DNA of 57,273 nt from Bacillus mojavensis RO-H-1 = KCTC 3706 (GTDB lineage Bacteria; Bacillota; Bacilli; Bacillales; Bacillaceae). Below are positions 1 through 9,282 of the stretch, piece after piece. Numbering within the stretch: the stretch's first letter is position 1; each line of letters begins with the position of its first letter. The stretch spans positions 1 to 57,273 of the forward strand of contig NZ_JH600277.1 in the NCBI RefSeq assembly GCF_000245335.1, given 5' to 3'. Both the position numbers and the translations under genes were made by a program. The notes beneath the pieces were generated by a model that was given only the letters and a program-made list of their open reading frames with translations, had not been told where the DNA came from and searched no databases.

Positions 1-1034
1 TTTTCAAATTCAGGGATTGCCATTTGCTGAGCAGAGTCAGAAAGTGCGACTGATGGATCAGGGTGAACCTCTGCCATAACGCCGTCAGCACCGATCGCTA
101 AAGCGGCTTTAGCTGTCGGAAGAAGGAGGTCACGGCGGCCTGTTGAATGTGTCACATCAACAAAGACCGGCAAATGTGTTTCCTGTTTCAGAATTGGCAC
201 AGCTGAAATATCGAGCGTATTTCTCGTCGCTGTTTCGTATGTTCTGATACCGCGCTCACAAAGTATAATTTGATCATTGCCTTGTGCCATAATGTATTCA
301 GCTGCATTGATGAATTCCGAGATCGTTGCAGCAAGTCCGCGTTTCAGCAGGACAGGTTTTTTCACGGAACCTGCAGCTTTGAGCAATTCAAAGTTCTGCA
401 TATTACGCGCACCGATCTGAATTACATCAATATAATCAAGCGCTTCTTCAATATGAGCCGGAGTTACGATTTCGCTGATAACAGCCAGATCAAATTCGTC
501 CGCTACACGTTTTAAGATTTGAAGTCCTTCTACACCGAGGCCCTGGAAATCGTATGGGCTCGTACGAGGCTTAAAAGCTCCTCCGCGAAGAATTTTAATC
601 CCTTGTTTTTTAGCAGCCGCAGCCACTTCTGCTACCTGCTCATAGCTCTCAACCGCACATGGTCCGACGATAAATCTTTGCTGGCCATCTCCGACTTTTT
701 CACCTTTGATATCAACGATTGTATCTTCAGGTTTTTTCTTGCGGGAAACAAGCAACGCTTTGCTGTGGTCTTCCTCCTGAAGCTCTAAACCTGCTTTAAA
801 GATTTCTTTAAAAATGTGCTGGATCGTAGAATTTTCGAACGGTCCGTCATTGTTTTCAATGATTTTATTTAACATTGTACGTTCTCTGACAGGATCAAAG
901 CGATTAACACCCTGCGCTTCTTTCGCTTTACCGATCTCTTTCACAACATTTCCGCGCTGGTTGATTAATTTTAAAATTTGCAAGTTTAATTCGTCTGCCT
1001 GCTGCCTTAGAAGCTCTAACTCTGTGTTGCTCAT
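1..1034 (-). CDS. aroA: DAHP synthase / chorismate mutase, 3' end cut by window edge
   Basis: Bifunctional first enzyme of the shikimate pathway. An N-terminal AroQ-type chorismate mutase domain (about residues 1-90) is fused to a DAHP synthase domain that condenses PEP and erythrose 4-phosphate. The reverse strand reads [16 protein letters not shown] from an ATG at 1034 and stays open to position 3. About 344 codons are present; the family protein in B. subtilis has 358, so roughly 14 residues are missing at the left edge. The mutase domain is known to serve as the allosteric site for chorismate and prephenate. In B. subtilis ccpA lies just downstream (outside the window) and ytxJ upstream, as here. 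The identification rests on close agreement with the remembered AroA(G) sequence. Confidence 0.95.
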   Translation of the reverse strand, partial: MSNTELELLRQQADELNLQILKLINQRGNVVKEIGKAKEAQGVNRFDPVRERTMLNKIIENNDGPFENSTIQHIFKEIFKAGLELQEEDHSKALLVSRKKKPEDTIVDIKGEKVGDGQQRFIVGPCAVESYEQVAEVAAAAKKQGIKILRGGAFKPRTSPYDFQGLGVEGLQILKRVADEFDLAVISEIVTPAHIEEALDYIDVIQIGARNMQNFELLKAAGSVKKPVLLKRGLAATISEFINAAEYIMAQGNDQIILCERGIRTYETATRNTLDISAVPILKQETHLPVFVDVTHSTGRRDLLLPTAKAALAIGADGVMAEVHPDPSVALSDSAQQMAIPEFE

Positions 1035-1231
1035 TTTTTTCATCCTTTCCCTGCACATTCATTTTTTATTTTGTAGTTAACATGCATCTTACTATAAGTA
1101 AAACCAAATGGAAATACTGAAATACAAAATTTTAAAAAAAGTCTACTTTATTACCCAAACGCTTTTAAGTGATAAAGTAATGTATGATGCTATCGTACAT
1201 GATGTGACGAAAATGATCAATAGTTTTTTCT

Positions 1232-1266
1232 AAAAAAAAAAAAGAACGCCAGATCATACTGGACGC
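1232..1266 (-). terminator. Intrinsic terminator of the ytxGHJ operon
   Basis: Read on the minus strand, an imperfect stem (CCAG/CTGG core extended by GCG/CGC with a one-base bulge) is followed by twelve T. It lies just after the ytxJ stop. Confidence 0.75.
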
Positions 1267-1273
1267 TTTTTTT

Positions 1274-1600
1274 CTAGGACAGATGCTGCTCAATCGCCGC
1301 TTCTGTAATTTGTGAATGTGAGGTATGCCACTTTACTTCACCGTTTTGGATCACGAAAACTTGAGGGCTTTCGTGCTTGACTCCGTATGTTTCTGCGATG
1401 AAATTTGACAGAGGCCGTGCCTCTTGTACTTGCAGATAGTAAGCCGGCACTTCTTCATGCTGATTTGCAAAGGCATCAAATTCGTGAAATGCGGCTTGGC
1501 TGATCGGGCATGTTAAGCTGTGCTTAAAAAACAAGAAAGTGCCTTCCTTTTCTGCAATACGTTTAAACTCTTCCTCAGATTGGATTAGCTGTTTTGCCAT
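1274..1600 (-). CDS. ytxJ: Monothiol bacilliredoxin (BrxC family)
   Basis: A 108-residue thioredoxin-fold protein of the YtxJ/BrxC family. The single active-site cysteine is C31 in the motif TCPIS, as expected for a monothiol bacilliredoxin that removes bacillithiol from oxidised protein thiols. There is no signal peptide, so it is cytoplasmic. It is the last gene of ytxG-ytxH-ytxJ, starting 24 bases after ytxH, and should share the SigB promoter upstream of ytxG. Length equals that of the B. subtilis protein. Family and role come from knowledge of YtxJ; the redox chemistry is not shown by this sequence alone. Confidence 0.93.
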   Translation of the reverse strand: MAKQLIQSEEEFKRIAEKEGTFLFFKHSLTCPISQAAFHEFDAFANQHEEVPAYYLQVQEARPLSNFIAETYGVKHESPQVFVIQNGEVKWHTSHSQITEAAIEQHLS

Positions 1601-1624
1601 TAGTCAAGTCTGCTCCTTCCGGGC

Positions 1625-2080
1625 TCAGCGGTTGATGTGCTCGGCCTGTTTTTGTGCATCTTTCAGCTCGTCTTTTACGTCTTCTTTCGTTTGGAGGACT
1701 TGATCTTTTGCTTCGTCAGCCGCCTGCTTCGCTTCGTTTTTCATATCTTGCATAGCAGCTGATGACTCGGTATTGGCAGAATTTGAACGGTCTCTTAAAT
1801 CTTTGACCTTGTTCATGATTTGTCCTGACTGATCTGCAACAAGCTGCGTGATGTTAGATGTTTTGTCTTTTGCAATGCTGACATATTGAGTGCCTTTTTC
1901 TTTTGCATCTGCCGTCATTTTATCTGTTTTATCCCGCAGAGCGACAGCTTGATTTCCGAGATCGTCGCGAAGTTCTTTCCCAGATTTAGGTGCTAGGAAA
2001 AGCGCAGTGGTGGCTCCGATGATTCCTCCGATTAAAGTACCGATTAAAAAATCTTTACTATTAATTCCATCTTTGCTCAT
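1625..2080 (-). CDS. ytxH: YtxH-family general stress membrane protein
   Basis: A 151-residue protein with one N-terminal membrane segment (about residues 11-30, FLIGTLIGGIIGATTALFLAP). A long charged, Lys/Asp/Glu/Gln-rich tail follows and is predicted helical or coiled coil. I chose the second of two adjacent ATGs (2080) because it sits 7 bases from the GGAGG; the upstream ATG at 2083 would be only 4 bases away. It is the middle gene of the SigB-driven ytxGHJ operon. The biochemical function of the family is unknown. Confidence 0.92.
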   Translation of the reverse strand: MSKDGINSKDFLIGTLIGGIIGATTALFLAPKSGKELRDDLGNQAVALRDKTDKMTADAKEKGTQYVSIAKDKTSNITQLVADQSGQIMNKVKDLRDRSNSANTESSAAMQDMKNEAKQAADEAKDQVLQTKEDVKDELKDAQKQAEHINR

Positions 2081-2110
2081 CATTATTCCTCCTCAAAGTG
2101 TTTTTCTCTC

Positions 2111-2533
2111 TTAAAGAGCTGATTTTTTCTTTTGCTTCCACTTCTCCCAAATTTCCATCGCTGCTTGGCTCCAGGTAACAACCTGATTGATTTTATCTTG
2201 GTTTTTTCTCACTGATGCCGATACAGAACCTGCCGCCTGCTTCATTGATGTATTGAACTGCTGTACAGAGGTTCCCACCCCTTGAACAGCATGAACGACC
2301 GTGTTCAGCTTTTCTGACTTTTCCTGAATGTCTTCAGCCAAGCGGTTGGTCTTATGTAAAAGCTCGGCAGTTTCAGTGGTAATGCTTTTCATTTGTCCCT
2401 CCAGCCCTTCTAGCGTGGATGCGACATGTTTTAATGTCAGCTGCAGTGACTTTAATGTTTTAGACAAATAGATCACTAAGACAAGAAATGCTACAGCGAT
2501 TAATGCAACGCTTAAATAAAGAATGATTATCAT
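2111..2533 (-). CDS. ytxG: YtxG-family (DUF948) general stress protein
   Basis: A 140-residue protein: an N-terminal transmembrane helix (residues 2-24) followed by a heptad-like helical region typical of DUF948. The B. subtilis protein is about 143 residues. The AAGGAGG ribosome-binding site lies 6 bases before the ATG. This is the first gene of ytxGHJ. The promoter 34-58 bases upstream matches SigB closely, so induction by heat, salt or ethanol stress is expected. Molecular function is not known. Confidence 0.92.
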   Translation of the reverse strand: MIIILYLSVALIAVAFLVLVIYLSKTLKSLQLTLKHVASTLEGLEGQMKSITTETAELLHKTNRLAEDIQEKSEKLNTVVHAVQGVGTSVQQFNTSMKQAAGSVSASVRKNQDKINQVVTWSQAAMEIWEKWKQKKKSAL

Positions 2534-2566
2534 CTTAGGCCTCCTTGCTGCAGGATATACTGCTGT

Positions 2567-2591
2567 TTACCCGTTATGTAAAATCATAAAC
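2567..2591 (-). promoter_or_regulatory. SigB promoter of ytxGHJ
   Basis: On the minus strand GTTTAT (-35, 2586-2591), a 13-base spacer and GGGTAA (-10, 2567-2572) fit the SigB consensus GTTTaa-N12-14-GGGTAT. SigB control of ytxGHJ is established in B. subtilis. Confidence 0.85.
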
Positions 2592-2667
2592 ATATGTGTT
2601 GGGCTGTATACATATTATTCTCCATTCCAGTTGAAAATCCTTTAAGAGGATTTCTCTTCAGATAAAT

Positions 2668-2694
2668 AAAAAGCAGTGAGATCACTGCTTTTTA
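2668..2694. terminator. Bidirectional terminator downstream of murC
   Basis: A near-perfect inverted repeat AAAAAGCAGTGA / TCACTGCTTTTT with a two-base loop and T-runs on both strands. On the minus strand it directly follows the murC stop. Confidence 0.85.
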
Positions 2695-3993
2695 TTATGC
2701 CATGACGTTTTCGTAGGCTCTCATATATTTTTGAATATCTCCTGCTCCCATAAAGATAAGAACGGCTTTATCATGAGCTTTTAAAACAGATGTGTCATCT
2801 TCTTCAATCAGCTTGGCATTATTAATTTTTCCCTGCAGGTCGCCGATCGTCAGCTTCCCTGCGTTTTCCCGGGCTGACCCGAAGATATCGCATAAATACA
2901 CACAGTCTGCCGCACTCAGGCTATCTGCAAATTCATCAAGGAATTGCTGTGTCCGCGTAAATGTATGAGGCTGGAATACCGCAACAATTTCACGATCAGG
3001 ATATTTCTGTCTTGCCGCCTCAATCGTCACTTTTATTTCTGTCGGATGGTGAGCGTAGTCATCAATTAACACTTGGTTTCCGAGCTGTTTCTCATTGAAT
3101 CTGCGTTTCACGCCGCCAAATGATTTGAGGCCATGCTTAATAACACTGGCGTCAATTTCTTCATAATGGCACAACGCGATGACCGCCAATGAGTTCAATA
3201 CATTATGATGGCCGTACGCAGGAATATAAAATGTGTCATAGAATGTATTGCGGACAAAGACATCGAAAGTTGTCCCTTCTGTACTTTTTACGATGTTTCT
3301 CGCTTGAAAATCATTTTCTTCTCCCGTGCCGTAATAAACGACAGGCACGTTCGCATGGATTTTCGGCAGATACTCATCGTCACCGCAGGCAATAATGCCT
3401 TTGTTAACTTGAAGAGCCATCTCCTGAAAAGCGTCAAACACATCGTCAATATTTGAGAAGTAATCAGGATGATCAAAATCAATATTCGTCATAATTGCAT
3501 AGTCAGGCTGATAGCTTAAGAAATGACGGCGGTATTCACACGCTTCAAATACGAAGTATTCGCTGTTTTCATTTCCTGCGCCTGTTCCGTCCCCGATTAA
3601 GAAAGACGTTGGCTTTGCGTTTTGGATGACGTGTGCCAGCAGCCCCGTAGTTGACGTTTTGCCGTGCGCACCAGTAACCGCGACACTGGTGAACTTTTTC
3701 ATATAGTCACCTAAAAACTTATGATAACGAATCACCGGAATACCGTCAGACAGCGCTTTTTCAATCTCAGGATGCGTGTCTGGGAATGCGTTTCCAGCGA
3801 TAACTGTCATGCCGGGTTTGATGTTATCCGCGCTAAAAGGAAGAACGGTGATGTTTCTCTTTTCAAGCGCCGTTTGTGTGAAAATGAATTTTTCGATATC
3901 CGATCCTTGGACAGTATATCCATTATCATGAAGTATTTGGGCAAGCGGACTCATACCCGTCCCTTTTATTCCAACAAAATGATAAACAGTCAT
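2695..3993 (-). CDS. murC: UDP-N-acetylmuramate--L-alanine ligase
   Basis: A cytoplasmic Mur ligase that adds L-alanine to UDP-MurNAc using ATP, the first peptide step of peptidoglycan synthesis. The 432 residues match the full family length. The N-terminal UDP-binding motif GIKGTGMS starts at residue 8. The ATP-binding P-loop TGAHGKTST is at residues 107-115. The central and C-terminal ligase domains follow. It lies downstream of sftA on the same strand, separated by 245 bases that hold a strong hairpin. An essential gene, and it appears intact here. Confidence 0.97.
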   Translation of the reverse strand: MTVYHFVGIKGTGMSPLAQILHDNGYTVQGSDIEKFIFTQTALEKRNITVLPFSADNIKPGMTVIAGNAFPDTHPEIEKALSDGIPVIRYHKFLGDYMKKFTSVAVTGAHGKTSTTGLLAHVIQNAKPTSFLIGDGTGAGNENSEYFVFEACEYRRHFLSYQPDYAIMTNIDFDHPDYFSNIDDVFDAFQEMALQVNKGIIACGDDEYLPKIHANVPVVYYGTGEENDFQARNIVKSTEGTTFDVFVRNTFYDTFYIPAYGHHNVLNSLAVIALCHYEEIDASVIKHGLKSFGGVKRRFNEKQLGNQVLIDDYAHHPTEIKVTIEAARQKYPDREIVAVFQPHTFTRTQQFLDEFADSLSAADCVYLCDIFGSARENAGKLTIGDLQGKINNAKLIEEDDTSVLKAHDKAVLIFMGAGDIQKYMRAYENVMA

Positions 3994-4055
3994 AATTGTA
4001 CCTCCAACAAACGTCTATCTGTTCCCCAGTATATGACGTTCATTTCAATTTGCGA

Positions 4056-4082
4056 CCGCGGCGGCTGAAAAGCCGCCTGCGG
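4056..4082. other. Strong GC-rich hairpin between sftA and murC
   Basis: CCGCGGCGGCT, loop GAAA, AGCCGCC-T-GCGG: an 11-bp stem with one bulged base. No T-run follows on the minus strand, so it is not a standard terminator for sftA. It could be a processing or stability element in the murC leader. Confidence 0.6.
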
Positions 4083-4238
4083 CGTATCCTTATATTTTTT
4101 GTTATGTTCAGTATCCGGTTATTTCTTTCCGATTAAACCTGAATATCACAATTTCTATGCCCATCTGCTGTAAAGCGGCATAGGTGTTTAATGATCTATC
4201 CATTATCATACCATGTTTGCTGTGAAAATGAACCTATA

Positions 4239-7118
4239 TTATTCGTTTATTAAATCACTTGCAGTGATCAGCACCTCTCGAGGCTTGCTTCCTTTCGCTT
4301 CAGAGATCATACCTTCTGCTTCCATCATGTCAATCAGCCTTGCAGCCCGATTATATCCGATTCTGAATCTTCTTTGCAGGCTTGACGTGCTTGCACTATT
4401 TTGCTCAACAACAAATTCACACGCCTCATAAAACAGTTCATCCTCTTCCTTTAAGGCAGAGCCTTGTCTGACCAATTCTTCTTGTTCAAACAAATAAGCT
4501 GGCGGCAGCTGGTTTCTGACATGGGAAACAACACGGTCAATTTCTCGGTCCGATACAAAGTTGCCTTGAAGACGGACCGGTTTTCCAGAACCGTTCTCTA
4601 AAAAGAGCATGTCTCCTTTACCGAGAAGTTTTTCCGCACCAGCCATGTCAATGATTGTTCGGGAATCAACCTGGCTGGAGACAGAAAACGCAATTCTCGT
4701 CGGGATATTCGCTTTTATCAGACCGGTAATGACATCGACTGACGGGCGCTGAGTCGCGACAAGCAAATGAATTCCGCAGGCTCTTGCTTTTTGAGCAATC
4801 CGGGCAATGCTTTCTTCTACATCATTTGGAGCTACCATCATCAAATCCGCAAGCTCGTCAATAACCACAACTAAATACGGCAGTTTTTCGCCCGTTTGGT
4901 GATCGGAGGTTAATTGATTAAAACGGTCAATATCGCGAACACCGGAATGGGCAAACAGTTCATAGCGCCGCTCCATTTCCTCAACAACCCATTTTAAAGC
5001 AGCTGTGGCCGCTTTGGCGTCTGTAATGACAGGGCTGACGAGGTGAGGAATCTTGTTGTAAGGCGCAAGCTCCACCATTTTCGGATCAATCAGCAGCACC
5101 TTCACTTCACTCGGATCAGCTTTATAAAGCAGACTCACTAAAATGGTATTGATGCACACGCTTTTTCCCGATCCTGTAGCTCCGGCGATAAGACCGTGCG
5201 GCATTTTTTTCAGATCAATGACAACAGGATTCCCCGAAATATCCAATCCGAGTGCTGACGTAAGCGGTGATGTGCTCGTCCTGAAAGCGGAACTGCGAAT
5301 CATCTGGCGCAAATCAACCACCTTGCTCGTACGGTTCGGCACTTCAATTCCGATCGTGTTTTTCCCCGGAATCGGCGCCTCAATTCGAATATCTTTTGCG
5401 GACAGGCTGAGTTTAATGTCATCAGACAGATTGGTGATTTTATTTACCTTTACACCCGGTTCAGGGTGTACTTCAAATCTTGTGACTGACGGCCCTTGCG
5501 TTACATGAACCACATTGGCCCGAACGTTAAAGTTTTTCAAAGTTAAATCAAGGAGCTGACGCTGCTCTTCTATCCACGCAGCATCGTCCTGAACTTGTGC
5601 TGGCGGCACATCAAGCAGTGAGACATTCGGGAACACATAGCTTCCGCGGCGCTCCCCTGCTTTTTGCTGTTTATGCGTATCGCTTTTCAGCATCATAACA
5701 TTAAAAGGAACAGACGGTCCCTTCTGAAGTGCCGGACTTCGTTTAGGATTGTCACCAGACTTCTTTGCTCTGTTCTGCTGTTCTGCTGTAGCCGTGCGTC
5801 TTTCTGCCCCAAGGCTTTCATCCGCCGCAGAATAGGATGAAGAACCCTCTTCTGTGCTATGTTCCAGTTGTGAATCACCTTCTATCTGGGCCACGGATGC
5901 TTCAGGCTGGTTGTTTTCCTCTATCATTTGAGCTGATGCAGCTTCCGGAATGCTTTCTTCGTGAACAGCTGTATCGCTGTCTGACTGTTCCTCTGCTTCT
6001 TGCAGGGCTTCTGGCACAGCCTCTTCCTCGTATCGTTCATTATGCACGAGAGGCTTTTCATGCTCATGGATTTCCATTTGTTCTGCTGGGGCTGAGAAGG
6101 TTTCAGCAGTTTCTGGATGAACGTTTCCTTCGTTGGCTGACGGCTCTTCCGTCTCAGTTCCAGCACCTGTCACAGTCTCTTCCCCATACCGCTCATCGGG
6201 TAAGAAATGCTCTTCCTTTTCAGGCTCTTGGATCTCTGTTTGTTTAGTTGAGACGGTGTCAGCAGTTTCTAGCACAGCTTCTTCATGGGCATTTACACCG
6301 TTGGCTGACAGCGTTTCTGCCTCCATTCCGGCACCTGTCACAGTCTCTTCCCAAGATGTTTCTTCGTGCAAGAAAGATTCTTCCTGCTGATCATTCATTT
6401 GCTCTGTTTCTTCTGACGGCATCTCAGCAGCTTTTGGAGCCATTTTTTCTCCAGCGGTTACTTTTTTGTCTGACAGCTCCTCTGCTGAGTGCTTTGCCAT
6501 TGTTTCATTCGTACTTTTTTGGACGCCAGAAGGCTCTTCATCCAATCGGTCATGTGAAAAGAGGGGTTCCTTCTGTTGCTGCTGCGGCCGGTCCGGCATC
6601 GAATAGCTGCGTTCGCGTTCGATTTCTTCTGAAAGCAGTGTTACCTTCTCTTCTACAGGTTCCGGCTTTTTTTGCTCACCTTTTTTTTCCGCAGATTGTT
6701 TCGGCATGTCCTTTTTCACAGATGGTTTTTGATTAAATCCATATACAGGCGAAGGGATATTTGTCGGTTTAAACGGTTTCTTGGCCGGCTCTGATTTTTC
6801 ATATGTACGGTGCTCTTTTTCATTATTTGTGCGGTCTCTGTGCTGAGCAGCTCCCGAACGAGGCGCGGCTTGCGGTTCCTCCGATGGCGGGCGGCGCCTT
6901 CTCAAATCATTTTTTTGGTATCCGTCAGGCACAACCGGAAAACGAAACTTGCCTTTAGGATATTCATAATATATTTTAGGATCTTCCAATCGTTTTAATT
7001 GTCCTTCGGAGTGATGCGATTCTTGCTGTTTCGGAACTTGAGCGGGTTTTGTCTCCCGTTCAGCATCCTCTTCACTCTCTCCTAAAAACAAATCAAAAAA
7101 TTTATGAAGCCAACTCAT
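4239..7118 (-). CDS. sftA: FtsK/SpoIIIE-family soluble DNA translocase
   Basis: A 959-residue septum-associated DNA translocase that helps move chromosome ends out of the closing division septum. Unlike SpoIIIE it has no membrane segments. An N-terminal region (about 1-60) is followed by a long acidic linker (about 120-460), then the motor domain with Walker A GATGSGKS at 646-653 and Walker B VVVIDELAD at 750-758. The C-terminal gamma winged helix (about 890-955) binds DNA. The linker has degenerate tandem repeats of about 50 residues (ETVTGAG... at 258 and 315) and is the region that varies in length between strains. B. subtilis SftA (earlier ytpS/ytpT) is about 952 residues. A promoter with an extended -10 lies 43 bases upstream. 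Confidence 0.95.
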   Translation of the reverse strand: MSWLHKFFDLFLGESEEDAERETKPAQVPKQQESHHSEGQLKRLEDPKIYYEYPKGKFRFPVVPDGYQKNDLRRRRPPSEEPQAAPRSGAAQHRDRTNNEKEHRTYEKSEPAKKPFKPTNIPSPVYGFNQKPSVKKDMPKQSAEKKGEQKKPEPVEEKVTLLSEEIERERSYSMPDRPQQQQKEPLFSHDRLDEEPSGVQKSTNETMAKHSAEELSDKKVTAGEKMAPKAAEMPSEETEQMNDQQEESFLHEETSWEETVTGAGMEAETLSANGVNAHEEAVLETADTVSTKQTEIQEPEKEEHFLPDERYGEETVTGAGTETEEPSANEGNVHPETAETFSAPAEQMEIHEHEKPLVHNERYEEEAVPEALQEAEEQSDSDTAVHEESIPEAASAQMIEENNQPEASVAQIEGDSQLEHSTEEGSSSYSAADESLGAERRTATAEQQNRAKKSGDNPKRSPALQKGPSVPFNVMMLKSDTHKQQKAGERRGSYVFPNVSLLDVPPAQVQDDAAWIEEQRQLLDLTLKNFNVRANVVHVTQGPSVTRFEVHPEPGVKVNKITNLSDDIKLSLSAKDIRIEAPIPGKNTIGIEVPNRTSKVVDLRQMIRSSAFRTSTSPLTSALGLDISGNPVVIDLKKMPHGLIAGATGSGKSVCINTILVSLLYKADPSEVKVLLIDPKMVELAPYNKIPHLVSPVITDAKAATAALKWVVEEMERRYELFAHSGVRDIDRFNQLTSDHQTGEKLPYLVVVIDELADLMMVAPNDVEESIARIAQKARACGIHLLVATQRPSVDVITGLIKANIPTRIAFSVSSQVDSRTIIDMAGAEKLLGKGDMLFLENGSGKPVRLQGNFVSDREIDRVVSHVRNQLPPAYLFEQEELVRQGSALKEEDELFYEACEFVVEQNSASTSSLQRRFRIGYNRAARLIDMMEAEGMISEAKGSKPREVLITASDLINE

Positions 7119-7160
7119 AAGTCATCTCTAACTCCCTTATAGTTTTCTGGGACGATTTTT

Positions 7161-7189
7161 AGTATACCACTGCTTGTCTGCCCAGAAAA
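7161..7189 (-). promoter_or_regulatory. SigA promoter of sftA
   Basis: On the minus strand the extended -10 TGG-TATACT (-10 hexamer at 7161-7166), with a weak TTTTCT 17 bases upstream (7184-7189). Confidence 0.6.
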
Positions 7190-7212
7190 GATTAAGCTTT
7201 CAGCAAAACAAA

Positions 7213-7243
7213 GCCGCTAAACAAGAGCTTAGCGGCTTTTTTT
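7213..7243. terminator. Terminator downstream of ytpPQR
   Basis: Perfect 8-bp stem GCCGCTAA / TTAGCGGC, with T-rich tails on both strands. It separates the ytpPQR operon from the sftA promoter. Confidence 0.85.
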
Positions 7244-7278
7244 ACATGATTCGATTTTTTCGGCGTATTTATGGGAGT

Positions 7279-7884
7279 CTAAAACTGAAATGCGTCTCCA
7301 GCCTCATGGTCTCCTTCTAATACAAGGATTCCTTTTTCAGCAGGAGCGTCAGGCAATGCAAGCTCTTTTGCGGAGCAGATCATTCCGCTGGACGGTACGC
7401 CTCGAAGCTCAGCATCCTTGATGACAAGCCCGCTCGGCATCACAGCGCCGACTTTGGCAACAACAACTTTTTGGCCTTGGTCAACGTTAGGCGCGCCGCA
7501 CACGATCTGAAGTGTTTCGTCCCCTACATTGACTTTACAAACGCTTAGTTTATCAGCATTCGGATGTTTTTCTTTTGATTCAACATATCCGACGACAAAC
7601 TTTGGCGATAAATCAACGACTAATGTTTCTTCAATGCCGTTTCTGTTTAACGTTTCATTCACATCTTGAACGAATGTTTCTGAAAGGGCAACAGGGCCGT
7701 TTTCATCAATGGTTAAGTATGAAGACGCGTTAAAGATGTTAAAACCCGTCGTTTCATTTGTTTCGCTATTGATAATTTTGACGACGTCGCCGTATTTTTC
7801 ATAGCCTACTTGCTCGCGCGTTACGTCTTTTAGAGAGATCAGAAGTGTATCTCCCACACCTTCTTTATTATAAAAAGCGTTCAT
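7279..7884 (-). CDS. ytpR: tRNA-binding-domain protein YtpR
   Basis: A 201-residue protein resembling the N-terminal part of PheT. A small N-terminal domain precedes an EMAP/Trbp111-type tRNA-binding OB fold in the C-terminal half (from about residue 95: [21 protein letters not shown], ending in [16 protein letters not shown]). I start it at the ATG for MNAFYNK (7884) because an AAAGGA precedes it and the length then equals that of the B. subtilis protein; the frame is open further upstream, over the 3' end of ytpQ. It is the last gene of ytpP-ytpQ-ytpR. Its tRNA substrate and role are not known. Confidence 0.9.
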   Translation of the reverse strand: MNAFYNKEGVGDTLLISLKDVTREQVGYEKYGDVVKIINSETNETTGFNIFNASSYLTIDENGPVALSETFVQDVNETLNRNGIEETLVVDLSPKFVVGYVESKEKHPNADKLSVCKVNVGDETLQIVCGAPNVDQGQKVVVAKVGAVMPSGLVIKDAELRGVPSSGMICSAKELALPDAPAEKGILVLEGDHEAGDAFQF

Positions 7885-7900
7885 AAGTAAAAAATCCTTT

Positions 7901-8710
7901 CTAATCCTTTTTCGGACGGCTTTTTGCCAAGATAAACACCGGCTCCAGCTTTCCTTCATTGTATAGGAAAGAAAGCGCCGTAATCGGAACGGTGCCGCCT
8001 GCAAAGAAGCTCATCGACATTTGTCCTAAAATATCATACCCTGATTCATTCCGAATGTCAGCAAGTATCAGAACGTCCTGATGCGGAACAGAGATCGCTA
8101 GCTCACCTTTAGCATTTTGTTTATACTCATTTAAAATGGCTTCGTTCAGAATCCGGCTAGCGTCGTAACCGTCGTTTGCTCTAAAGAAGTAAAAGAGATT
8201 GCCGGCAACAGTATCCTCTTTGACAACCGTCGGCAGGGAGCGGAGGTTAAACGCAGCCGTTTCTCTGATACGCTCCTTCGTCCAGTTTTCTTTCTCCAGC
8301 ATGCGCTGATCAATTAAACGATAGGTTTTGCCCAGATCAAGCGCGTAATAAATTCTTGTTTCTGCGGTATGCTCGTCATAAATAAGCGGAATCTCTTCGC
8401 TGGACTTGTCCGGAAAAGAGGTTGAGCGGATGACCGGATAAATACGGCTTTCCTTCCCGGTTATTTCCTGCGACTTTCCTTCCATAGCTGCCATGGCTTC
8501 TGATACATAATAAACGATCTCGTCAATGGCTTCGTCTTTTTTCAGTTCCCATTTTGCAATAATCGGCGGCAGGTCAAGCGTAATTCCTTTTTTAGTTGTT
8601 TCATCCTCAACACGGAGGGTGTCTTTTTCTCTGTCAAATAAAAAGGAGCGATTCTCGTGCTGAAGGCGCTGTTTCAATATGTCTGACAGCTTCCTTGAGG
8701 TCATTTTCAA
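7901..8710 (-). CDS. ytpQ: DUF1444 protein YtpQ
   Basis: A soluble 269-residue protein of the DUF1444 family, with no signal peptide or membrane segment. It starts at a TTG (8710), nine bases after AAAGGAGG; this gives the same length as the B. subtilis protein. It lies 15 bases after ytpP and 16 before ytpR, so the three are probably one transcript. I see no catalytic motif, and the function of the family is unknown. Confidence 0.9.
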   Translation of the reverse strand: MKMTSRKLSDILKQRLQHENRSFLFDREKDTLRVEDETTKKGITLDLPPIIAKWELKKDEAIDEIVYYVSEAMAAMEGKSQEITGKESRIYPVIRSTSFPDKSSEEIPLIYDEHTAETRIYYALDLGKTYRLIDQRMLEKENWTKERIRETAAFNLRSLPTVVKEDTVAGNLFYFFRANDGYDASRILNEAILNEYKQNAKGELAISVPHQDVLILADIRNESGYDILGQMSMSFFAGGTVPITALSFLYNEGKLEPVFILAKSRPKKD

Positions 8711-8725
8711 ACCGGATATCCTCCT

Positions 8726-9049
8726 TTACGCTTTTGCGAGAGAGTCAGTTAAAAACTGTTCAATTTCTTCTTTTGTTTTACGGTCTTTGCTCACAAAACG
8801 ATTCACTTCTTTTCCTTCATTAAACACAACAAAGCTTGGAATGCCGTAAATCTCCCACTCTGCGCATGTATCAATAAATTTGTCGCGGTCTACATAGTAG
8901 TAAGTGAATTCAGGAAAATCTGCTTCCAATTCCGGTAGAAAAGGCTCTACAAAACGGCAGTCCGGGCACCAGTCGGCAGAAAACATAAATACAGCCCAAT
9001 CATCCTTTACCGCTTTTTCCAGTTCTTGCGTTGTCTCGATTTTTTTCAT
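8726..9049 (-). CDS. ytpP: Thioredoxin-like protein YtpP
   Basis: A 107-residue thioredoxin fold with the active-site pair WCPDC (C28 and C31) in place of the classic WCGPC, and the cis-proline loop IPSF. It is cytoplasmic, without a signal peptide. A GTG at 9052 immediately precedes the ATG; I chose the ATG at 9049 for spacing from GGAGG. It is the first gene of ytpPQR. Probably a thiol-disulfide exchange protein; the natural partner cannot be read from sequence. Confidence 0.92.
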   Translation of the reverse strand: MKKIETTQELEKAVKDDWAVFMFSADWCPDCRFVEPFLPELEADFPEFTYYYVDRDKFIDTCAEWEIYGIPSFVVFNEGKEVNRFVSKDRKTKEEIEQFLTDSLAKA

Positions 9050-9110
9050 CACATATCCCTCCAGTTGTTTATGTTCTTACATGTTAATTTATCGATACTC
9101 GTCCATTTGG

Positions 9111-9119
9111 ATCATACCA
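9111..9119 (-). promoter_or_regulatory. Extended -10 promoter of ytpPQR
   Basis: On the minus strand TGG-TATGAT (-10 hexamer 9111-9116), with no good -35. It lies 62 bases upstream of the ytpP start. Confidence 0.45.
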
Positions 9120-9220
9120 AACTGCTTGCGGCAAAACCACTTATATGCAACGAATGAATATGTAAGATACGCTTTCCCATTATCATTATCATATTTTATT
9201 TGCATTATCAAGCACGTTTC

Positions 9221-9246
9221 GTTTAACATTTTGTACATGAGGGTAA
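9221..9246 (+). promoter_or_regulatory. SigB-type promoter of ytoQ
   Basis: GTTTAA (9221-9226), a 14-base spacer and GGGTAA (9241-9246): a near-perfect SigB promoter 36 bases before the ytoQ start. An overlapping SigA reading (TTTAAC-N16-TAAAAT) is weaker. Confidence 0.65.
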
Positions 9247-9282
9247 AATTGACAAATGGACATACATAAGGAGGGATCCCGT

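Noticed and set aside
5837..6736. Two long plus-strand open frames (136 and 162 codons) opposite sftA
   Set aside because: They are antisense to the low-complexity acidic linker, rich in Leu/Phe/Pro, without ribosome-binding sites; shadows of biased codon use.
9180..9192. Fur-box-like TTATCATTATCAT in the ytpP-ytoQ gap
   Set aside because: It matches the old GATAAT repeat but only about 11 of 15 positions of the 7-1-7 Fur box used in Bacillus, and neither neighbour is an iron gene.
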